NCBI GenBank assembly: GCA_027295745.1
Contig: JAPUKI010000217.1
Coordinates: 1-7,990, forward strand
Origin: Acidobacteriota bacterium
GTDB taxonomy: Bacteria; Acidobacteriota; UBA6911; RPQK01; JADFOI01
Direction of reading: 5' to 3'
DNA length: 7,990 nucleotides
Translations under genes and position numbers: made by a program
Notes under the pieces: generated by a model
Told to the model about the DNA's origin: nothing
The model's input: the letters and a program-made list of their open reading frames with translations, nothing else
Databases searched by the model: none
In this document: positions 1-5,339 of the stretch, piece by piece
Layout: each line of letters starts with the position of its first letter
How positions within the stretch are numbered: the stretch's first letter is position 1

Positions 1-207
1 ATCAATGGGGTGAATCCGGTTGCGGGCAAAGAGGACGGCCTCAGGGTGCCAGACGCTTAAGAAGGCATCGAGATCCTTTTGACTCAGGTACTCCAGGGCC
101 TTGTCAAAGGCTGCTTTGAGATCTTCGACTTCACCCGCTAAAAGGGGCGAAACCATAGTGCCCAGAATAAGAACCAACGCAATCGTTCGGCTTAAGAACA
201 TTGTCAT
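1..207 (-). CDS. Exported SnoaL-like / DUF4440-type protein, N-terminal part (3' end outside window)
   Basis: The frame is open from an ATG at 207 down to base 1, giving 69 residues and continuing off the left edge. Residues 1-25 form a Sec signal peptide: a short Arg-containing n-region, then a hydrophobic run (IALVLILGTMV), then a small-residue site near LLAG. The mature start has the helix pattern of the NTF2-like fold as seen in SnoaL and DUF4440 proteins: EVEDLKAAFDKALEYLSQ, then KDLDAF, then the WHPEAVLF segment, where the first strand usually begins. Such proteins are small cone-shaped folds, some isomerases or hydrolases and many of unknown role. The exported version is probably periplasmic. 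GAGG at 215-218 sits 7 bases before the ATG at 207. A second in-frame ATG at 201 has AAAGGA at a usable spacing, so the start could be two codons later. The gene is divergent from the one at 506. The family call rests on the N-terminal third only. Confidence 0.72.
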   Translation of the reverse strand, partial: MTMFLSRTIALVLILGTMVSPLLAGEVEDLKAAFDKALEYLSQKDLDAFLSVWHPEAVLFARNRIHPID

Positions 208-300
208 ATCCTTTCCTCATTCAGCTCTGCGGTAGCCTGCTCCATCTTCAGTCGAAGTTCGGCCCGCGGGTACAAACTACTGCAGCTCTATGAGGAAGAC

Positions 301-320
301 AACTGTCAGAACTGACAGTT
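301..320. promoter_or_regulatory. Perfect 9-bp dyad, operator candidate
   Basis: The arms AACTGTCAG (301-309) and CTGACAGTT (312-320) are exact reverse complements separated by AA. The site lies about 95 bases before the minus-strand start at 207 and about 185 before the plus-strand start at 506, so a bound dimer could affect either gene. Half-site size and 2-base centre fit a helix-turn-helix dimer site; which protein binds is unknown. It could also form a short hairpin in RNA, but no T-tract follows that would make it a terminator. Confidence 0.4.
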
Positions 321-348
321 TACAGCGCTTTATACCCTTGCATACAGT
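319..348 (+). promoter_or_regulatory. Possible sigma70-type promoter for the gene at 506
   Basis: TTTACA at 319-324 and TACAGT at 343-348 are separated by 18 bases, a partial match to both boxes. The -35 box overlaps the last bases of the dyad at 301-320, which would make that dyad a natural operator. If used, the transcript would carry a leader of about 150 bases that includes the foldable block at 351-434. The boxes are weak and the call is tentative. Confidence 0.25.
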
Positions 349-350
349 TT

Positions 351-434
351 AAGGTGCATCACCTCTCACGCTGAAACGATGCGGCTTTCAGGGTGATTCG
401 ATCCCCTCCTGGTCAATCCACTGGGGCCGCATCG
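351..434 (+). other. Foldable leader block with loop-complementary segment
   Basis: Three short pairings are visible. AGGTG/CACCT forms a small hairpin at about 352-364. CTGAAA (371-376) pairs with TTTCAG (386-391). The whole 9-base loop of that hairpin, CGATGCGGC (377-385), is exactly complementary to GCCGCATCG (426-434). The last pairing would make an H-type pseudoknot, or a long-range stem competing with the local hairpin. It lies about 70 bases before the start at 506. I do not recognise a known riboswitch or RNA family, and the same bases could form the mirror structure on the other strand. Confidence 0.3.
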
Positions 435-505
435 GGCTTGTCTCTTATGGTGCGCAGGCGAGGAAGCGATATTTTGCGACTTCCGGTCCCTGAAGGAATG
501 TGAAC

Positions 506-1081
506 ATGAAACTCATGATCGCCCTATTACTTCTGACTCAACACTTCATCAGTCCCCCTGCAGACGGGCAAGAAATCGATCTCGCTTTACAGGATCTGCT
601 GACGTACAGAGAGCTTCGAGAGTATGGGACAAAGAAGAAATATCGAAATCGAATGGATCTCTTTCGAAAGGTTCTCGAGGCACGTTCCAGCCTTCTGGAA
701 CAGTTCGTCCATGAAAACAAAATGGAGGAGTTGCGCGAAATGTTGCTAAGAATCCGTGCTCTTTGTCCCCACGTGGAGCACGAATCCTCAGACGTTAAAA
801 AAGGTAGTGACCTCCGCTCTAAACAGGTTAGGAAACTAGAAATCCACCTCCGCAAATTAGTGCAAATAGTAAAAGACTTACAGACTGTCGCACCTGTGAA
901 GTACGCGGAGGAGTTCGAAGTCACGGCTGAGGCCCTGGAAAGACTCAGAAGAATTCTCCTGACACAAGTAATTGGCTACTCGTTTAGCAAATCGGGGATC
1001 ACAGACTCTTCTCGCACTTGGGCGCTGCAAGCGAAACGGTTCCTGGATATCTCTGCCCCCCCGGATCGACACAGATTGTAA
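506..1081 (+). CDS. Exported helical protein of unknown function
   Basis: This is a 191-residue protein. I chose the ATG at 506 over the GTG at 500 because GAAGGA (492-497) is 8 bases from the ATG but only 2 from the GTG. Residues 1-22 look like a signal peptide: KLMIALLLLTQHF followed by a Pro/Ala-rich exit before QEIDLALQ. The rest is predicted almost wholly helical and strongly charged. There are amphipathic stretches at about 25-75 (YRELREYG, MDLFRKVLEARSSLLEQF), 75-90, 105-130 (VRKLEIHLRKLVQIVKDL) and 140-160 (LERLRRILLTQVIG), suggesting a helical bundle or coiled coil. There is one Cys and no catalytic motif I can name. The general pattern feels like small exported proteins found in Acidobacteriota, but this was not checked. 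The last residues (about APPDRHRL) and the stop are encoded inside the inverted repeat at 1056-1097, so the C-terminus may be repeat-derived. It is convergent with the amidohydrolase ending at 1131. Confidence 0.72.
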   Translation: MKLMIALLLLTQHFISPPADGQEIDLALQDLLTYRELREYGTKKKYRNRMDLFRKVLEARSSLLEQFVHENKMEELREMLLRIRALCPHVEHESSDVKKGSDLRSKQVRKLEIHLRKLVQIVKDLQTVAPVKYAEEFEVTAEALERLRRILLTQVIGYSFSKSGITDSSRTWALQAKRFLDISAPPDRHRL

Positions 1082-1097
1082 TCCGTGTCGATCCGGG
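1056..1097. repeat. C-run plus 13-bp inverted repeat between convergent genes (first copy)
   Basis: Seven Cs (1056-1062) lead into a near-perfect hairpin. CCCGGATCGACAC (1060-1072) is exactly complementary to GTGTCGATCCGGG (1085-1097); one A-C mismatch and three more pairs lie inside, around a TGTA loop. The hairpin holds the stop codon (1079-1081) of the plus-strand gene and lies 34 bases past the stop of the minus-strand amidohydrolase. It could therefore slow or stop transcription from both sides. There is no T-tract on either strand, so it is not a standard intrinsic terminator. A decayed copy occurs at 3181-3221 after the paralogous gene. Confidence 0.6.
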
Positions 1098-1130
1098 AGA
1101 CGCAAGAGCTACCCAAACTTAACGAAGATC

Positions 1131-2843
1131 TTAAAAGGCTCCGGACGCCTCGTAAACGACCTTTCCTCCGACCACGGTCAGAAGCACTGGCAAAGCGCTG
1201 AGTTCATCCTCCGGCCAGGTCATGTAATCGGCTCCGAGAACCACCAGGTCGCCCAGCTTACCCACCTCAATCGAACCCAGGATATCCTGCTCGCCACTGT
1301 AGCGGGCCGCCCACAGCGTATACATATAGAGCGCCTCCTGCCGGGAGACTCGCTCCTCCGGATTCCAGACTCGGCCGTCATCTGACTTTCGAGTGATGAA
1401 TGCCTGGAGCGATTCCATTCCTCCTCCGATCTCGATACTGGGCCTGATCCCGGAATCGATAGCTGACTTGACTGGAGACATGCCATAGACGGCATCGGGG
1501 CCGTACATGTGAATCAGGCTCTCATTGTTCCCGGAAAAAGCGCTGGCATCCATAGAGGGAGTCATACCCATTTCTTTGATCAAGTCAAAGTGGCGTTCCT
1601 CCAGCCCTTTCTGATGGTCGAATCCAAAGTGGCGGCCAGCCAGGGGTCTTTCCTGATTGGCTTCGGAAAAAGCCTCCAGCAGTATATCGTTGCTGATATC
1701 TCCGTTGCTGTGAAGGCCCATGACGCTCCACCCATAGCGATTGGCCAGAAGGATGTTTCGCCGATCACTGGTGGCGATGTCTCCGGTTGCCGCCCACTTG
1801 TTCCACCCGTAAGTACCATAGGCGTCATCTTCAGCCTGGTTGATCTTCGGGAAGGTGAACAACCCGGCACCCGGGCCTGTGGACCCGTCTATCACCTGCA
1901 CGGTGACTCCGATGATCTTCAGCCACTCGTCGCCAAAGTCTGTCAGGTTTCCGACCCGCTTCAGGTAGGCTTCGGGACGTGGCTGAGAACGCAGCATCTC
2001 GTGAGCCAGTCTGATGCGCACAGGAAGTCCCTCCTTCCACAGCTCCCTCAGGATGGTGACGGTCTGACCTTGCCCTCGTCCCATGACGGTGGTGATCCCG
2101 CGCTGCCCCCAGCGCTTCAGTTGTTCCCTCTCTCTGGCGACTGCGGCCTCAAAATCGTCGTGCCAAGGCATGAACTCATAGAGCACGATTCCGGCCGGAC
2201 CACCTCTCAACTGACCCGTGGGGTTTCCCTGCTCATCCTTGAGAATGCCAAACATCCCCTGCGCCTCTGGAAGGAGTCTCTTCAACATCAGGCTATTGAC
2301 AACAACCTGATTGTTGGGACAGGTGACCACGATCGGGTTGTTGGGAGAAGCGGCATCCAGCTGTGCCAGCGTTACATCGATCGTCATGGAATGGTTGCTG
2401 GGTCCCCCCATCCAGACTTCCTCACCCGGAGAAAAGTTGGCCACATAAGCCTTGATCTCCTCCAGACCACTGGCCACGTCTTTGAACTGCAACCTCAGAT
2501 CCGAGCTCTTTGAAGAATTTCCCACGTAGCCGTGTTGGTGGGTGGCGATCAGTCCGGGGATGACGCTTCGACCCTCAAGATCCACTTTTCTCGTCTGTGG
2601 ACCCGCCATGGCTTCGATGGCCTGGCTGTCTCCCACGGCTAGAAACTTCCCGTCTCGGATCGCTACGGCTTGCCGTATGGAAAAAGCCTCGTCGGCGGTA
2701 ATGATCTTGCCGTTGTAAAGGACGATGTCCGCGTAATGGATGACCTCCGGCGGCAGGCTCTGTGCGGCCAGAAATCCGCTACAGATTCCCAGCATCGAGC
2801 AGGCTAGAAAACCCATTTGAAACTTCTTAATCCACTGGTTCAT
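1131..2843 (-). CDS. Exported metal-dependent amidohydrolase, Amidohydro_3/YtcJ-like (tandem copy 1)
   Basis: This is a 570-residue protein. The ATG at 2843 is set by AGGAGG at 2850-2855, 6 bases upstream; a longer frame to 2885 lacks such a site. Residues 1-28 are a signal peptide (NQWIKKF, hydrophobic core, FLAAQS), so it acts outside the cytoplasm. The N-terminal beta domain leads to VIPGLIATHQHG (95-105), whose H102-x-H104 is the metal pair of amidohydrolase barrels. K309 (WLKII, before VIDGS) is the likely bridging lysine. H378 (LHSNGD) and H410 (FDH) are the next metal histidines. The C-terminal beta part ends in LGSIEVGKLGDLVVLGADY and TVVGGKVVYE, typical of this family. At strand 8, where relatives commonly show Asp in a GSD-type motif, this protein has SIEIGGG (E471). 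Known members hydrolyse C-N bonds of amides, formamides or cyclic amides; the substrate here is unknown. Family call is strong, substrate unassigned. Confidence 0.92.
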   Translation of the reverse strand: MNQWIKKFQMGFLACSMLGICSGFLAAQSLPPEVIHYADIVLYNGKIITADEAFSIRQAVAIRDGKFLAVGDSQAIEAMAGPQTRKVDLEGRSVIPGLIATHQHGYVGNSSKSSDLRLQFKDVASGLEEIKAYVANFSPGEEVWMGGPSNHSMTIDVTLAQLDAASPNNPIVVTCPNNQVVVNSLMLKRLLPEAQGMFGILKDEQGNPTGQLRGGPAGIVLYEFMPWHDDFEAAVAREREQLKRWGQRGITTVMGRGQGQTVTILRELWKEGLPVRIRLAHEMLRSQPRPEAYLKRVGNLTDFGDEWLKIIGVTVQVIDGSTGPGAGLFTFPKINQAEDDAYGTYGWNKWAATGDIATSDRRNILLANRYGWSVMGLHSNGDISNDILLEAFSEANQERPLAGRHFGFDHQKGLEERHFDLIKEMGMTPSMDASAFSGNNESLIHMYGPDAVYGMSPVKSAIDSGIRPSIEIGGGMESLQAFITRKSDDGRVWNPEERVSRQEALYMYTLWAARYSGEQDILGSIEVGKLGDLVVLGADYMTWPEDELSALPVLLTVVGGKVVYEASGAF

Positions 2844-2849
2844 TGTAAA

Positions 2850-2855
2850 CCTCCT
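2850..2855 (-). promoter_or_regulatory. Shine-Dalgarno site deciding the start at 2843
   Basis: AGGAGG on the minus strand lies 6 bases from the ATG. The same site and spacing occur in the paralogue (4982-4987), and the aligned proteins both begin MNQWIKKFQ, which settles the start in both genes. Just upstream, CCGGC/GCCGG arms (2879-2883 with 2897-2901) could form a small leader stem, also conserved in the paralogue. Confidence 0.85.
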
Positions 2856-2978
2856 GTTTTTCTTGTTGACTGTAATTTCCGGCAAATTCTGAACACGCCG
2901 GGCGAAGAAAACACCCTCGTTGACTATGCCTCCTGAGTTGTCCCCGTAATGAGCGCTGTAGGGATTGCCCTGTAAGAA

Positions 2979-3007
2979 AGAATATAAGGGAATATGAGGA
3001 CAGTCAA
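2979..3007 (-). promoter_or_regulatory. Sigma70-type promoter candidate for the amidohydrolase starting at 2843
   Basis: On the minus strand, TTGACT (3007-3002) and TATTCT (2984-2979) are separated by exactly 17 bases. Transcription would start near 2972, leaving a leader of about 130 bases. A short AGGG/CCCT hairpin (2960-2971) would form at the very start of the transcript. The promoter lies in sequence not shared with the other copy, so the two paralogues are probably controlled separately. Confidence 0.5.
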
Positions 3008-3037
3008 TTCAATTCACCCCGGAAAATGGCAGCTCCA

Positions 3038-3066
3038 ATTTTCATCTAGTGGCACTAGATGAAAAT
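3038..3066. repeat. Near-perfect 29-bp palindrome upstream of a promoter
   Basis: The arms ATTTTCATCTAGTG (3038-3051) and CACTAGATGAAAAT (3053-3066) are exact reverse complements around a single G. The palindrome lies about 30-60 bases upstream of the -35 box at 3002-3007. It could be an operator for a dimeric or tetrameric regulator, a cruciform-forming site, or a solitary copy of a dispersed repeat. No T-tract follows that is separate from the arm itself. Confidence 0.55.
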
Positions 3067-3143
3067 AGACTTTCACATAGTCACTAATGAGCTTCTCAAT
3101 TAATTCAGGTTAGGTATTGAAAAGAAGTGAAGCGACACTTTGG

Positions 3144-3176
3144 GAAGAAATTCGGGGACTGTCCCCGAATTTCTTC
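3144..3176. repeat. REP-like 15-bp perfect hairpin
   Basis: GAAGAAATTCGGGGA (3144-3158) and TCCCCGAATTTCTTC (3162-3176) pair perfectly around CTG. There is no T-run on either side, so an intrinsic terminator is unlikely. A GC core with an A/T outer arm is a form seen in dispersed intergenic palindromes such as REP sequences, which are mobilised by Y1-type (RAYT) transposases elsewhere. Only one copy is present in this window, so the class is inferred. Confidence 0.5.
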
Positions 3177-3180
3177 AATG

Positions 3181-3221
3181 CCCCCCCCGGATCGACACAG
3201 ACACCAATCCGCGCCGATCCG
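3181..3221. repeat. Decayed second copy of the C-run hairpin
   Basis: Eight Cs (3181-3188) precede GGATCGACACAGA, matching the first copy at 1056-1075. Only CGGATCG (3188-3194) and CGATCCG (3215-3221) still pair. Further in, three A-C mismatches face bases that in the first copy form A-T pairs, as expected from transitions in one arm. It lies about 40 bases past the stop of the amidohydrolase at 3260. A 67-codon plus-strand frame crossing it is not credible. Confidence 0.55.
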
Positions 3222-3259
3222 CGAGGAGACAGAAGAGCTGTCCGGAGTAAACGAAGAAC

Positions 3260-4975
3260 TTAGAAGGCTCCGGAGGCCTCGTAAACGATCTTTCCTCCGA
3301 CCACGGTCATATGCACGGGCAAAGCTTTGAGTTCATCCTCCGGCCAGGTCATATAATCGGCTCCGAGTACCACCACGTCGCCCAGTTTACCCACCTCAAT
3401 CGAGCCCAGGATATCCTGCTCGCCACTGTAGCGGGCCGACCACTGCGTGTACATATAGAGCGCCTCCTGCCGGGAGACCCGCTCGTCCGCATTCCAGACT
3501 CGGCCGTCATCCGTCTTTCGAGTGACGAAGGCCTGGATCGATGCCATTCCTTCTCCGATCTCGATGCTGGGCTTGATCCCGGCATCGATAGCTGACTTGA
3601 CTGGAGACATGTTATATACGGCGTCGGGGCCGTACATGTGAACGACCCTCGAATTATCCCCGGAGAAAGGAGTTGCATACATAATCGGAGTTATCCCCAT
3701 CTCCTTGATCAAGTCAAAGTGGCGTTCCCGCAGCCCTGCCTGATGGTCGAATCCAAAGTGGCGGCCAACCAGCGATCTTTCCGCATGAGCTTCGGCAAAA
3801 GCGTCCAGCAGTATATCGTCGCTGGCATCTCCCGCGCTGTGAAGGCCCAGGATGCTCCAACCATAGCGGTTGGCCAGGATGATGTTTCGCCGATCACTGG
3901 TGGCGATGTCTCCGGTTGCCGCCCATTTGTTCCATCCGTAAGGACCATAGGCGTCACCTTCAGCCAGGTTGAGTTTCGCAAAGGTTTGCAAATTTGCACC
4001 CGGACCTCCGGACCCGTCTACCACCTGCACGGTGGCTCCGATGATCTTCAGCCAGTCGTCTCCAAAGTCGGTCAGGTTTCCGACCCGCTTCAGGTACGCT
4101 TCGGGGCGTGGCTGAGAGCGCAGCATCTCGTGGGCCAGTCTGATGCGCACAGGAAGTTCCTTCTTCAACCATATCTCCCGCAGGATGGTGACGGTCTGAC
4201 CTTGCCCTCTTCCCATCACGGTGGTGATCCCGCGCGGGCCCCAGCGCTTCAGTTGTTCTCTTTCTCTGGCGACTGCGCCCTCAAAATCTTCGTGCCAGGG
4301 CATGAACTCATAGAGCACGATTCCGGCCGGACCACCTCTCAACTGACCCGTGTAGTTTCCCTGCTCATCCTTGAGAATGCCAAACATCCCCTGGGCCTCA
4401 GGAAGGAGTCTGTTCAGCATCAGACTATTGACGACGACCTGATTGTTGGGACAGGTGACCACAAGCGGGTTGTTGGGAGCAGCGGCATCCAGCTGTGCCA
4501 GCGTCACATCTATGGTCATGGCATGGTTGCTGGGTCCCCCCGACCAGATCTCCTCACCCGGAGCATATTTGGCCACCAGAGCCTTGATTTCCTCCAGACC
4601 GCTGGCCACGTCTTTGAACTCCAGCCTCTCGGTCCCGCTTTTTGAAGAATTGCCCACGTAGCCGTGTTGGTGGGTGGCAATCAGCCCGGGGATGACGCTT
4701 CGACCGTCAAGATCCACTTTTCTCGTCTGTGGACCCGCCATGGCTTCGATGGCCCGGCTGTCTCCGACGGCCAGAAACTTCCCGTCTCGGATCGCCACAG
4801 CTTCTCGTATGCTAAAACCCTCGTCGACGGTAAGGACCTTGCCGTTGTAAAAGACGATGTCCGCATAGTGGATGACCTCCGACGGCAGGCTCTGTGCGGC
4901 CAGAAATGCGCTACACATCCCCACCATCAAGCAGGCTAGAAACCCAATTTGAAACTTCTTAATCCACTGGTTCAT
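3260..4975 (-). CDS. Exported metal-dependent amidohydrolase, Amidohydro_3/YtcJ-like (tandem copy 2)
   Basis: This is a 571-residue protein. The start at 4975 is fixed by AGGAGG 6 bases upstream and by alignment to its paralogue. It has the same signal peptide layout (FLAAQS exit near residue 28). The metal pair is H102-x-H104, the likely bridging lysine is K310 (WLKII), and the later histidines are H379 (LHSAGD) and H411 (FDH). The strand-8 segment is SIEIGEG, with E472 in place of the usual Asp. It has one extra residue near 270 (IWLKKELP against LWKEGLP). Differences from copy 1 cluster at about 315-345 (VVDGSGGPGANLQTFAK) and 428-447 (MYATPFSGDNSRVVH), segments that follow catalytic strands and probably shape the pocket. 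The C-terminal LGSIEVGKLGDVVVLGADY is conserved. Its upstream region differs from copy 1, so it likely has its own promoter, which I could not identify with confidence. Confidence 0.92.
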   Translation of the reverse strand: MNQWIKKFQIGFLACLMVGMCSAFLAAQSLPSEVIHYADIVFYNGKVLTVDEGFSIREAVAIRDGKFLAVGDSRAIEAMAGPQTRKVDLDGRSVIPGLIATHQHGYVGNSSKSGTERLEFKDVASGLEEIKALVAKYAPGEEIWSGGPSNHAMTIDVTLAQLDAAAPNNPLVVTCPNNQVVVNSLMLNRLLPEAQGMFGILKDEQGNYTGQLRGGPAGIVLYEFMPWHEDFEGAVAREREQLKRWGPRGITTVMGRGQGQTVTILREIWLKKELPVRIRLAHEMLRSQPRPEAYLKRVGNLTDFGDDWLKIIGATVQVVDGSGGPGANLQTFAKLNLAEGDAYGPYGWNKWAATGDIATSDRRNIILANRYGWSILGLHSAGDASDDILLDAFAEAHAERSLVGRHFGFDHQAGLRERHFDLIKEMGITPIMYATPFSGDNSRVVHMYGPDAVYNMSPVKSAIDAGIKPSIEIGEGMASIQAFVTRKTDDGRVWNADERVSRQEALYMYTQWSARYSGEQDILGSIEVGKLGDVVVLGADYMTWPEDELKALPVHMTVVGGKIVYEASGAF

Positions 4976-4981
4976 TGTAAT

Positions 4982-4987
4982 CCTCCT
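4982..4987 (-). promoter_or_regulatory. Shine-Dalgarno site deciding the start at 4975
   Basis: AGGAGG lies 6 bases from the ATG, identical in spacing to the paralogue. The conserved CCGGC/GCCGG leader arms are at 5009-5013 and 5027-5031. Confidence 0.85.
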
Positions 4988-5156
4988 GTTTTTTGTTGAC
5001 TGTGGTTCCCGGCACATTCTGAACACGCCGGCGAAGAAAGAGTCGCATAAACCTTAGTCCAAAAGTAAACCGCTAATTGTTCATTCGCTATCCACTTCTT
5101 GCGCAGCATAAGGTGTGATGAATTCGTTGCCTAAAGCCTACCACTAAGCTTTCGGA

Positions 5157-5285
5157 ATGCAAAGAGAAGATTTGGTGGATTTGTATTGGAGTGCTGCTGC
5201 TTGCGAAGTAACCTCAGCGATGATTGCATTGGCGACCATCAGCCTCACCGAAAAAGCGCGGCAAATCCTGGAAAAACGCGTGTAG
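5157..5285 (+). CDS. Possible small 42-residue protein or gene remnant
   Basis: An ATG at 5157 opens 42 codons ending in TAG at 5283-5285, just before the XRE promoter. The peptide begins MQREDLVDLYW, continues with an Ala-rich amphipathic stretch (around CEVTSAMIALATISL) and ends in a charged helix (EKARQILEKRV). This composition looks more protein-like than random frames here. Against it, there is no good ribosome site, the length is short and there is an in-frame stop 12 bases upstream. It could be a real small protein, the tail of a lost gene, or chance. Confidence 0.25.
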   Translation: MQREDLVDLYWSAAACEVTSAMIALATISLTEKARQILEKRV

Positions 5286-5309
5286 CTGCCATAAGGAGCG
5301 ATTTGATTC

Positions 5310-5338
5310 TTGACATAATTATTACAACTTTGTAATAA
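5310..5338 (+). promoter_or_regulatory. Strong sigma70-type promoter of the XRE gene
   Basis: TTGACA (5310-5315) is a perfect -35 box, followed after 17 bases by TAATAA (5333-5338). The region is A/T-rich against its surroundings. Transcription would start near 5345, leaving almost no leader before AGGTGG (5345-5350) and the ATG at 5356. The promoter may therefore give a transcript with a very short 5' end, or start a little upstream. Confidence 0.7.
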
Positions 5339-5339
5339 T
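5318..5339. promoter_or_regulatory. Perfect palindromic operator over the XRE promoter
   Basis: ATTATTACAA (5318-5327) and TTGTAATAAT (5330-5339) are exact reverse complements around CT. The palindrome covers most of the 17-base spacer and the whole -10 box. A dimer bound here would exclude RNA polymerase. As the adjacent gene encodes an XRE-type DNA-binding protein, autorepression is the simplest reading. Confidence 0.65.

Larger units (their letters stand above)
208..505. other. Divergent intergenic region with dyad and foldable leader
   Basis: There is no convincing coding frame between the two divergent starts. It holds a perfect dyad (301-320), a weak plus-strand promoter candidate (319-348) and a cluster of short inverted repeats between 351 and 434. 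These are listed separately. Confidence 0.7.
1056..2910 (-). repeat. Tandem duplication unit, copy 1
   Basis: From the C-run at 1056 to the cgaagaaa stretch ending near 2910, the sequence aligns with 3181-5039. The alignment takes in the 3' hairpin region, the whole amidohydrolase gene and about 67 bases of leader with the same AGGAGG site. Outside these limits the flanks are unrelated by eye. The unit is about 1.86 kb, and the two units are separated by about 270 unrelated bases. Confidence 0.8.
2844..3259. other. Intergenic region between the two amidohydrolase copies
   Basis: This stretch of 416 bases has no credible gene. From the right it holds the 3' flank of the upstream copy with a decayed hairpin (3181-3221), a 15-bp hairpin (3144-3176), a 14-bp palindrome (3038-3066), a promoter candidate (2979-3007) and the conserved leader (2844-2910). 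Its bases between about 2911 and 3180 have no counterpart beside the other copy. Confidence 0.7.
3181..5039 (-). repeat. Tandem duplication unit, copy 2
   Basis: This is the partner of 1056-2910, in the same orientation. It starts at a C-run and hairpin remnant and ends at the cgaagaaa stretch in the leader. By eye the encoded proteins differ at roughly 90 of 570 positions plus one inserted residue, so the duplication is old and both copies have been kept intact. Confidence 0.8.

Noticed and set aside
391..435. tRNA-like T-arm (ATTCGATC flanked by GGG and CCC)
   Set aside because: No matching acceptor stem, anticodon arm or CCA end could be placed on either strand.
1509..2513. 334-codon plus-strand open frame opposite amidohydrolase copy 1
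   Set aside because: It is antisense to a gene with clear family motifs and ribosome site. A matching frame at 3638-4645 exists only because the two genes are paralogues; its translation has no domain-like pattern.
3127..3330. 67-codon plus-strand frame
   Set aside because: It runs through two hairpins and into the antisense of the amidohydrolase end, with biased Arg/Pro content and no ribosome site.
5040..5156. Promoter for amidohydrolase copy 2
   Set aside because: Several partial boxes on the minus strand (TTGGAC, TTTACT, TTGCAT) lack a partner at 16-18 bases, so none is listed.
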